Assembly (NCBI GenBank): GCA_002746425.1 | Contig: NVXB01000100.1 | Coordinates: 1-8,297 of the forward strand | Source: Hyphomicrobiales bacterium | GTDB taxonomy: Bacteria > Pseudomonadota > Alphaproteobacteria > Rhizobiales > GCA-2746425 | Reading direction: 5' to 3' | Length of the DNA: 8,297 nt | In this document: positions 1 to 4,680 of the stretch, one piece after another | How the letters are laid out: every line of letters begins with the position of its first letter | Numbering within the stretch: the stretch's first letter is position 1 | Position numbers and translations under genes: made by a program | Notes under the pieces: generated by a model | What the model was told of the DNA's origin: nothing | What the model saw: only the letters and a program-made list of their open reading frames with translations | The model's database searches: none

Positions 1-2
1 TA

Positions 3-41
3 AAAAAGGGCCGCGATCATTTTCTGATCGCGGCCCTTTTT
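3..41. terminator. Strong bidirectional intrinsic terminator after icd
   Basis: A perfect 12-bp GC-rich stem (8-19 with 25-36, 5-nt loop TTTTC) is flanked by A5 on the left and T5 on the right, which extend the stem to 17 bp. On the minus strand the A run reads as the U tract, so the hairpin ends icd transcription. On the plus strand it would end any convergent gene left of the window, which cannot be seen here. Confidence 0.9.
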
Positions 42-58
42 ATTTGTTAAATTTCAGA

Positions 59-90
59 TGCCAGAAATTACTTAGCAGCGTTTCCTGGCA
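59..90. repeat. Weak inverted repeat in the icd 3' region
   Basis: TGCCAG (59-64) and CTGGCA (85-90) are perfect 6-bp inverted copies. An additional AAA/TTT pairing is possible if C84 bulges out. It lies between the icd stop and the main terminator, so it could be a small 3'-end hairpin of the icd transcript. It may also be chance. Confidence 0.3.
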
Positions 91-98
91 AATAAAGT

Positions 99-1310
99 TT
101 AAGCCATAGCTTTCTGCAAATTCTCATCGACCTTATCAAGGAAGCCTGTTGTTGAGAGCCATTCTTGCTCAGGACCAACCAACAGCGCCAGATCTTTGGT
201 CATGAAGCCGCTTTCAACGGTATCCACACAAACCTTCTCCAGCGTATTAGCAAAAGCTGCCAACGCGCTGTTGCCATCCAGCTTGGCACGATGCGCCAGA
301 CCACGGGTCCAGGCAAAGATAGAAGCGATAGAGTTTGTCGAGGTTTCTTTACCCTGCTGATGCAAGCGATAATGGCGTGTCACTGTACCGTGAGCCGCTT
401 CAGCTTCTGCAATCTTGCCATCTGGAGACAGCAGAACAGATGTCATCAAACCAAGAGAACCAAAGCCCTGCGCAACGGTATCAGACTGCACATCGCCATC
501 ATAGTTCTTACAAGCCCAAACAAAGCCGCCGGACCATTTAAGGGCAGAAGCCACCATGTCATCGATCAAACGATGTTCGTAAGTGATCTTTTTCTCAGCA
601 AAAGCTTCAGCAAATTCTGCCTCAAACACTTCTGCGAACAAATCCTTGAAGCGGCCATCATAGGCTTTCAAAATTGTGTTCTTGGTGGACAGGTAAACCG
701 GCCATCCGCGCTTGAGACCAAAATTGAGCGATGCGCGGGCAAAATCACGAATAGAATCATCCAGATTATACATGCCCATGGCAATACCAGCAGAGGGGAA
801 ATCGAACACTTCATGTTCAATCACGGTGCCATCTTCGCCTTCAAACTTCATGGTTAGCTTGCCTTTACCAGGCACCAGGAAGTCAGTCGCACGGTATTGA
901 TCGCCATAGGCATGACGGCCAATAACCATTGGCTGGGTCCAACCGGGTACCAAACGAGGCACGTTCTGGCAGATGATTGGCTCGCGGAACACAACGCCAC
1001 CAAGAATGTTGCGGATTGTGCCATTAGGCGAACGCCACATTTTTTTCAGGCCAAATTCTTCAACGCGGTCTTCATCAGGCGTGATTGTCGCGCACTTTAC
1101 GCCAACACCGTATTTTTGGATGGCATGTGCTGCATCAATTGTAATCTGATCGTCGGTGGCATCTCGGGATTCCATGCCCAAATCGAAATATTTCAGATCG
1201 ATGTCAAGATATGGATGGATCAGTTTATCCCTGATGATATGCCAGATAATGCGTGTCATTTCATCCCCGTCCAGCTCAACAACCGGATTGGCGACTTTAA
1301 TTTTAGCCAT
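99..1310 (-). CDS. icd: NADP-dependent isocitrate dehydrogenase
   Basis: This 403-aa cytoplasmic TCA-cycle enzyme oxidatively decarboxylates isocitrate to 2-oxoglutarate, making NADPH. It belongs to the eukaryote-like homodimeric IDH class, not the E. coli type, and its N-terminal half aligns residue for residue with human IDH1. Isocitrate-binding residues are visible as S94, N96, R100, R109 and R132, with Y139 following. The metal-binding aspartates are in HRLIDD (D250) and NYDGDVQSD (D273, D277), and the cofactor region follows in AEAAHGTVTRHYR. An ATG 33 codons further upstream (position 1409) is open, but homology begins at MAKIKVANPV, and an AAGGGA ribosome binding site sits about 10 nt before the ATG at 1310. 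The gene is divergent from the trmJ-type gene and probably monocistronic, closed by the terminator at 3-41. Confidence 0.97.
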   Translation of the reverse strand: MAKIKVANPVVELDGDEMTRIIWHIIRDKLIHPYLDIDLKYFDLGMESRDATDDQITIDAAHAIQKYGVGVKCATITPDEDRVEEFGLKKMWRSPNGTIRNILGGVVFREPIICQNVPRLVPGWTQPMVIGRHAYGDQYRATDFLVPGKGKLTMKFEGEDGTVIEHEVFDFPSAGIAMGMYNLDDSIRDFARASLNFGLKRGWPVYLSTKNTILKAYDGRFKDLFAEVFEAEFAEAFAEKKITYEHRLIDDMVASALKWSGGFVWACKNYDGDVQSDTVAQGFGSLGLMTSVLLSPDGKIAEAEAAHGTVTRHYRLHQQGKETSTNSIASIFAWTRGLAHRAKLDGNSALAAFANTLEKVCVDTVESGFMTKDLALLVGPEQEWLSTTGFLDKVDENLQKAMA

Positions 1311-1331
1311 GTGCAGAATTCCCTTAGCTAC

Positions 1332-1348
1332 GGCGCTAACGAAGCGCC
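1332..1348 (-). promoter_or_regulatory. Hairpin in the icd leader
   Basis: A perfect 6-bp GC-rich stem with a 5-nt loop lies 22 nt before the icd start codon, immediately upstream of its ribosome binding site. It could influence icd translation or mRNA stability. No known riboswitch resembles it, and the role is inference. Confidence 0.35.
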
Positions 1349-1385
1349 TGGCAGGTGTGTCTTGGAATGTATTGAATACGGCGTT

Positions 1386-1413
1386 GCTATAGCACCCTCT
1401 TGGAGACACGCAA
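1386..1413 (-). promoter_or_regulatory. Candidate sigma-70 promoter for icd
   Basis: Read on the minus strand there is a -35-like TTGCGT (1408-1413), a 16-bp spacer, and a -10-like TATAGC (1386-1391). The predicted transcription start near 1379 would give a leader of about 70 nt that includes the hairpin at 1332-1348. The match is partial, so this is a candidate only. Confidence 0.35.
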
Positions 1414-1419
1414 AGGGTA

Positions 1420-1446
1420 GCATGATAGTATTCTTTCGTATCATGC
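1420..1446. promoter_or_regulatory. 8-bp inverted repeat, possible operator between icd and trmJ
   Basis: GCATGATA (1420-1427) and TATCATGC (1439-1446) are perfect inverted copies around an 11-bp AT-rich spacer. The element lies in the divergent intergenic region, just upstream of the candidate icd -35 box, where an activator or repressor dimer could sit. The arms do not match an operator I can name. A hairpin at the DNA or RNA level is the alternative. Confidence 0.4.
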
Positions 1447-1451
1447 AGCTC

Positions 1452-1480
1452 TTGCCAAAACGGGCTTTCATCGCTAGCAA
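1452..1480 (+). promoter_or_regulatory. Weak candidate promoter for the trmJ-murI pair
   Basis: TTGCCA (1452-1457) resembles a -35 box and, 17 bp on, TAGCAA (1475-1480) could be a poor -10. Transcription from about 1487 would leave a short leader that still carries the AGGAG at 1494-1498. The -10 is weak, so other start sites in the gap are possible. Confidence 0.25.
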
Positions 1481-1505
1481 ATGCGACGCAATCAGGAGCG
1501 CCACC

Positions 1506-2342
1506 ATGGCTGGAACCAACTCAAAAGCAGAACTCGTTACCGGCGGACCCGTCATTATATTGGTGGAACCGCAATTGGGCGAGAACATCGGCACCGCCGC
1601 GCGAGCTATGGCTAATTTCGGCCTTTCGCGCATGCGCATCGTCAACCCGCGCGATGGTTGGCCCAATGATAGGGCACGCGGCGCAGCTGCAAAAGCCGAT
1701 CATGTCATCGATGCCGTCGAGGTTTTTGATAATCTGCAAGATGCCATTGCCGATCTCAATCATGTTTACGCCACCACGGCCCGCTCGCGCGAAATATTTG
1801 TTCCGGTTAATGAGCCAGAAGCCGCTATGCGGAAAATCCATGGCCATGATGATGCCGAACAAAGCTGCGGCATTTTGTTTGGCCGTGAGCGTTGGGGTTT
1901 GAAAAATGAAGAAGTGGTGCTAGCCGATGAAATCATCACGTTTCCAGTTAACCCGGCTTTTGCCAGCCTCAATATCGCTCAGGCTGTTCTGCTGATTTCC
2001 TATGAGTGGATGCGCTCCATCAACGATACAAGCGCGCCGGTGTTTAGCGAACCAGAAAACCCGCCTGCCACCAAAAAGGATATGGCGGGCCTGTTCCAGC
2101 ATCTGGAAGGCGCGTTGGATGAAGCCAATTTCTTTCGTCCGCCAGAAAAGCGTGAGCACATGATTGGCACCCTGCGGGCGTTGCTGCAAAAAGGAAAATA
2201 CAGCCTGAGAGAGGTCAGTATTCTACGCGGCGTTATTGGTGTGTTGCAGGGCCGCGAAACCCGCAACACCAAGCGCCGGCAGGCCATGGTTGCCAAGCAG
2301 CAATCGGAAGATGTCAATTTGACTGAGAACCGCGAAAAATGA
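1506..2342 (+). CDS. trmJ: TrmJ-type SPOUT tRNA 2'-O-methyltransferase
   Basis: This 278-aa member of the SpoU/SPOUT family probably transfers methyl from S-adenosylmethionine to the 2'-hydroxyl of nucleotide 32 in tRNA anticodon loops. The three family motifs are present: N27-IGTAAR-AMANFG near residues 27-39, LFGRERWGL at 124-132, and NP-x4-SLN-x2-QA around 149-160, the last two forming the trefoil-knot SAM site. R33 is the conserved arginine of motif 1. A C-terminal extension of about 100 residues ends in a charged tail. The reading frame is open upstream to 897, but homology starts near the ATG at 1506, which has AGGAG 7 nt before it. The stop overlaps the murI start. Substrate is inferred from family; another SpoU rRNA/tRNA specificity is possible. 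Confidence 0.88.
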   Translation: MAGTNSKAELVTGGPVIILVEPQLGENIGTAARAMANFGLSRMRIVNPRDGWPNDRARGAAAKADHVIDAVEVFDNLQDAIADLNHVYATTARSREIFVPVNEPEAAMRKIHGHDDAEQSCGILFGRERWGLKNEEVVLADEIITFPVNPAFASLNIAQAVLLISYEWMRSINDTSAPVFSEPENPPATKKDMAGLFQHLEGALDEANFFRPPEKREHMIGTLRALLQKGKYSLREVSILRGVIGVLQGRETRNTKRRQAMVAKQQSEDVNLTENREK

Positions 2343-3145
2343 CCCGCGCCCGTCTGCTTATTTGTGATTCTGGGTTGGGCGGTCTTTCAGTGGCCAGTGC
2401 AATCCGGGCCGATTGGGCAGATGTCGACATGATCTATGCGGCCGATTACGCCGCCTTTCCTTATGGCGAACAGCCAGCCAAGCTTTTGCACCCACAAATC
2501 CTAAAACAGTATTCCAGCTGGATTGATGCGTATAAGCCAGATGCGGTGGTGATCGCATGCAACACCGCCTCCACGCTGATTTTGCCAAGCCTGCGAGAGG
2601 CCTACACAATCCCAATTGTTGGCATTGTCCCCGCCATCAAACCCGCAGCAAAACTAAGCCAATCCGGCCATATCAGTATTCTCGCAACGCCCGGCACGGT
2701 GAGCCGCGATTACACCAAAGCGCTGCTCGATCAATTCGCCTCGCGCCATCAGGTAAGGCTTGTTGGCAGCGCCTCCTTGGCACAATTGGCAGAGGACTGG
2801 ATTATCGATGGTCCCAGTGATGCTGTGCAGGAGAAAATCCGGGCGCAGGTGTTGCCCTGTTTTCACGATTCGGGCCAGGATACCAAGACAGACTGCATCG
2901 CCCTCGCCTGCACCCATTACCCACTGATAATGGGTCTTTTGGCGGATATTGCCCCTTGGCCTGTCACATGGATTGATCCCAGCGCCGCCATAGCCCGGCA
3001 GGTCAAAGCAGTGCTGGAAAACCGGGCTTTTCAGCCAGGTTTTGGCACAATTGAGTTTGTCTCCAGCAGTGGCCAGCAACAAGATAGGTTAGCAATCGTG
3101 TGGGAAAGACTGATGCAGCTTGACACCAAGCGGGCAAAGGACTAA
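2339..3145 (+). CDS. murI: Glutamate racemase
   Basis: This 268-aa cytoplasmic enzyme interconverts L- and D-glutamate without a cofactor, supplying D-glutamate for peptidoglycan. The two catalytic cysteines are C74 in ACNTAST and C191 in ALACTHYPL, and the N-terminal DSGLGGLS motif gives the acid/base-site D10 and S11. Length is normal for the family. The start ATG overlaps the TGA of the trmJ-type gene (ATGA), and only a poor ribosome binding site precedes it, so translation probably depends on reinitiation by ribosomes finishing the upstream gene. A TTGACA sequence in its last codons may be a promoter for rpsD, and a terminator-like hairpin follows the stop codon. Confidence 0.96.
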   Translation: MTRARLLICDSGLGGLSVASAIRADWADVDMIYAADYAAFPYGEQPAKLLHPQILKQYSSWIDAYKPDAVVIACNTASTLILPSLREAYTIPIVGIVPAIKPAAKLSQSGHISILATPGTVSRDYTKALLDQFASRHQVRLVGSASLAQLAEDWIIDGPSDAVQEKIRAQVLPCFHDSGQDTKTDCIALACTHYPLIMGLLADIAPWPVTWIDPSAAIARQVKAVLENRAFQPGFGTIEFVSSSGQQQDRLAIVWERLMQLDTKRAKD

Positions 3146-3148
3146 ATC
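3120..3148 (+). promoter_or_regulatory. Candidate rpsD promoter inside the end of murI
   Basis: A perfect TTGACA (3120-3125), preceded by C as in alphaproteobacterial -35 boxes, is followed by exactly 17 bp and TAAATC (3143-3148), which includes the murI stop codon. Transcription would begin near 3155 and give an rpsD leader of about 165 nt. The -10 is only a 3/6 match and the -35 also encodes murI residues, so chance is possible. No better promoter was seen in the gap. Confidence 0.4.
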
Positions 3149-3156
3149 ACGCGCTG

Positions 3157-3186
3157 AATGCGGGACCACACGGTGCCGCGTTTTTT
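3157..3186 (+). terminator. Terminator-like hairpin between murI and rpsD
   Basis: GCGGGACC (3160-3167) pairs with GGTGCCGC (3172-3179) around an ACAC loop with one internal mismatch. A weaker AAT/GTT outer stem and a T6 run (3181-3186) follow. It sits 11 nt after the murI stop and most simply ends the trmJ-murI transcript. If the candidate promoter at 3120-3148 is real, the hairpin would instead lie at the start of the rpsD leader and could act as an attenuator. Confidence 0.6.
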
Positions 3187-3199
3187 GTTACGCACCTGT

Positions 3200-3298
3200 G
3201 GGGGAAGTGAGCGCTTCGCTTATTCTCCCTGTCTGCGAGGGCCGACTGTCTGCAAAGACAATAAGCTTTTGTAAAGGAAGGCGCGTTTCCTTTAAAAG
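3200..3298 (+). promoter_or_regulatory. Structured 5' leader of rpsD (three consecutive hairpins)
   Basis: The 174-bp murI-rpsD gap contains no credible gene but can fold repeatedly. First, 3200-3213 pairs with 3217-3230 (14 positions, one mismatch, several G-U pairs). Second, TGTCT-GCAA-AGACA at 3247-3260 is a perfect 5-bp stem capped by a GNRA tetraloop. Third, AAAGGAA (3273-3279) pairs with TTCCTTT (3287-3293), extendable through the flanking T and A runs to about 3267-3298. S4 represses its own synthesis through mRNA structure in E. coli and Bacillus, so a regulatory leader is plausible. This fold has not been matched to a known S4 leader family. Confidence 0.45.
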
Positions 3299-3303
3299 TC
3301 AAA

Positions 3304-3317
3304 CTGTTAGGAAACAG
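3304..3317 (+). promoter_or_regulatory. rpsD Shine-Dalgarno displayed in a hairpin loop
   Basis: CTGTT (3304-3308) and AACAG (3313-3317) form a perfect 5-bp stem whose 4-nt loop is AGGA, the Shine-Dalgarno core, 7 nt before the rpsD ATG. The ribosome site is therefore exposed in the loop but would be cleared or occluded depending on the stem. This site decides the rpsD start. Confidence 0.55.
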
Positions 3318-3319
3318 CG

Positions 3320-3937
3320 ATGAGTAAGCGCAATGCATCTAAGTATAAACTTGATCGCCGCATGGGCGAAAACATCTGGGGCCGTCCAAAAAGCCCTGTA
3401 AATCGCCGTGATTATGGCCCCGGCCAGCATGGTCAGCGCCGTAAAGGTAAACTTTCTGATTTCGGTACGCAGCTTCGCGCGAAACAGAAACTGAAAGGTT
3501 ACTACGGCAACATCACCGAGAAACAGTTCCGCCGCATTTATGCAGAAGCTGTTCGTCAACGTGGTGATACATCCGAACAATTGATTGGCCTGCTGGAAAG
3601 CCGTCTTGATGCGATTGTCTATCGTGCAAAATTTGTACCGACAGTTTTCGCCTCACGTCAGTTCATCAACCACGGCCACATCAAAGTGAATGGCCAGCGC
3701 GTCAACATTCCAAGTTACCGCTGTAAAGTTGGTGACATTGTTGAGATTCGCGAAAAATCCCGCGAGTTGGTTATGGTTCTAGAAGCCACCGATCTGGCCG
3801 AACGCGATGTGCCAGAATACATCACAGTGGATTACGCCAAAATGGCTGCGCAGTTTACCCGCGTACCACAGCTTGCTGATGTTCCATTCCCTGTTGTTAT
3901 GGAACCAAATCTAGTGGTCGAGTTTTACTCCCGCTAA
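3320..3937 (+). CDS. rpsD: 30S ribosomal protein S4
   Basis: This 205-aa primary 16S rRNA-binding protein nucleates assembly of the 30S body and contributes to decoding fidelity at the mRNA entry site. The N-terminal domain carries the basic PGQHGQRRKGKLSDFG stretch (residues 34-49). The S4 RNA-binding domain spans roughly 95-155 (SRLDAIVYR ... GHIKVNG), and the protein ends in the conserved VVEFYSR. The N-terminal region has no zinc-binding cysteine cluster (only C135 occurs), so it is the zinc-free form. The whole sequence has the rhizobial character. Unlike in E. coli, the gene stands apart from rpsM-rpsK-rpoA, with its own leader and terminator, so any S4 autoregulation must act locally. 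The ATG at 3320 is set by the AGGA at 3309-3312. Confidence 0.98.
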   Translation: MSKRNASKYKLDRRMGENIWGRPKSPVNRRDYGPGQHGQRRKGKLSDFGTQLRAKQKLKGYYGNITEKQFRRIYAEAVRQRGDTSEQLIGLLESRLDAIVYRAKFVPTVFASRQFINHGHIKVNGQRVNIPSYRCKVGDIVEIREKSRELVMVLEATDLAERDVPEYITVDYAKMAAQFTRVPQLADVPFPVVMEPNLVVEFYSR

Positions 3938-3962
3938 GGCTAACCAGCCAACCGATACGAAT

Positions 3963-3995
3963 AAAAAAACCCCGCTCAAAAGGCGGGGTTTTTAT
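3963..3995. terminator. Bidirectional terminator between rpsD and grxD
   Basis: CCCCGC (3970-3975) pairs with GCGGGG (3983-3988), with a T-G pair inside and a short loop. The flanks are A7 on the left and T5 on the right, giving a U tract in both directions. It ends rpsD on the plus strand and the convergent purine-bolA-grxD series on the minus strand. Confidence 0.9.
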
Positions 3996-4009
3996 TTGGC
4001 TTATTGCCG

Positions 4010-4045
4010 TAATTTATCAATCGGTTTTATCAGATAGATAAATTA
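4010..4045. repeat. AT-rich inverted repeat over the grxD stop codon
   Basis: TAATTTATC (4010-4018) and GATAAATTA (4037-4045) are perfect 9-bp inverted copies with an 18-bp spacer. One arm contains the grxD stop codon. It could form a weak 3'-end hairpin just ahead of the main terminator. In AT-rich sequence, chance is a fair alternative. Confidence 0.35.
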
Positions 4046-4384
4046 AGCTGAGGCTTCTTGGCGGATCGTAATGCCGTTTGTTTTCATGTGGTCCTGCAGC
4101 TCAGTTGCCTGGAACATCTCGCGGATAATATCGCAGCCACCAACAAATTCGCCTTTGACATAAAGCTGGGGAATGGTTGGCCAATTGGCATAATCCTTGA
4201 TGCCCTGACGCAAATCATCATTGTCCAGCACATTGATGCCCTTATAATCCACACCAATATAGTCGAGAATCTGGACCACCTGCCCGGAGAAACCACATTG
4301 TGGAAAATTAGGTGTGCCCTTCATGAAAAGCACAACATCTGCGGATTTTACTTCACTGTCGATCCAGCTGTTAATATCGCTCAT
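4043..4384 (-). CDS. grxD: Grx4-type monothiol (CGFS) glutaredoxin
   Basis: This 113-aa cytoplasmic glutaredoxin belongs to the class that carries and transfers [2Fe-2S] clusters rather than reducing disulfides efficiently. The signature CGFS is at residues 30-33, so C30 is the cluster and glutathione-linked cysteine. K22 in MKGTP, the cis-proline segment WPTIPQLY (68-75, P72) and the GGCD motif (82-85) complete the glutathione site. Length is typical of the single-domain form. It has a clear AGGAG ribosome binding site. It starts 24 nt after bolA, and the two proteins are known to form a cluster-bridged heterodimer. It is the last gene before the shared terminator. Confidence 0.95.
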   Translation of the reverse strand: MSDINSWIDSEVKSADVVLFMKGTPNFPQCGFSGQVVQILDYIGVDYKGINVLDNDDLRQGIKDYANWPTIPQLYVKGEFVGGCDIIREMFQATELQDHMKTNGITIRQEASA

Positions 4385-4408
4385 CGAATGTCTCCTGATT
4401 AAATATCG

Positions 4409-4642
4409 TTATTCCGGTGCACTGGTTTGCAGTGCAAGGGCGTGCAATGCACCGCCCATATTTCCCTGTAGGGCCTGATAAACCATTTGGTGCTGTTGCA
4501 CCCGAGTTTTACCACGGAAGCTCTCAGCAACGATTTCCGCTGCATAATGATCGCCATCACCAGCAAGATCACGAATGGTGATATCAGCATCGGGAATACC
4601 TGCCTTGATCATGCTTTCAATGTCGTTCGCATTCATTGCCAT
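4409..4642 (-). CDS. bolA: BolA family protein (short form, glutaredoxin partner)
   Basis: This 77-aa protein of the BolA family is of the short IbaG/BolA2 type. Family features are the loop GDGDHYAAEIV (29-39, with H32), the helix VQQHQMVYQAL (48-58), and the C-terminal GALHALALQT with H67, the histidine expected to help ligate a shared [2Fe-2S] cluster. Together with the adjacent CGFS glutaredoxin it probably forms an iron-sulfur trafficking or iron-sensing complex. The first ATG (4642) is preferred because a TAGGGG site lies 9 nt upstream; the second ATG at 4636 would be too far from it. It follows purL by 38 nt, a gap that includes an 18-bp imperfect palindrome. The name bolA is used in the family sense; orthology to E. 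coli ibaG may be closer. Confidence 0.92.
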   Translation of the reverse strand: MAMNANDIESMIKAGIPDADITIRDLAGDGDHYAAEIVAESFRGKTRVQQHQMVYQALQGNMGGALHALALQTSAPE

Positions 4643-4662
4643 ATGGGCAAACCCCTAAGATT

Positions 4663-4680
4663 GTTTGGTCTAGACAAAAC
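4663..4680. promoter_or_regulatory. 18-bp imperfect palindrome between purL and bolA
   Basis: The sequence 4663-4680 is symmetrical about the TCTAGA core, with 8 of 9 base pairs matching (the mismatch is 4667/4676). It fills nearly half of the purL-bolA gap, the largest within this gene series. It could be an operator for separate control of bolA-grxD. It does not match the rhizobial iron-responsive boxes as I know them, so no regulator is proposed. Confidence 0.35.

Noticed and set aside
165..857. Long plus-strand open frame opposite icd
   Set aside because: Its translation shows no recognisable domain and it is antisense to a fully convincing gene; it reflects the codon pattern of icd.
1386..1393. 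GCTATAGC palindrome as an operator
   Set aside because: Eight bases of symmetry are expected by chance, and it overlaps a better explanation as a -10 box.
1311..1409. Upstream extension of icd by 33 codons
   Set aside because: The added residues do not resemble IDH, homology and the AAGGGA ribosome site both point to the ATG at 1310, and the extension would run over the leader hairpin and candidate promoter.
897..1505. Upstream extension of the trmJ-type frame
   Set aside because: It runs antisense through icd. The ATG at 1506 has a good AGGAG site and is where family homology begins.
3229..3253. 8-bp direct repeat CTGTCTGC (3229-3236 and 3246-3253)
   Set aside because: Only two short copies; it may just reflect the hairpin sequences in the leader and does not indicate an iteron or CRISPR array.
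3120..3338. Small open frames on both strands in the murI-rpsD gap
   Set aside because: They are rich in cysteine and arginine in the pattern of random translation, overlap real genes, and lack ribosome sites.
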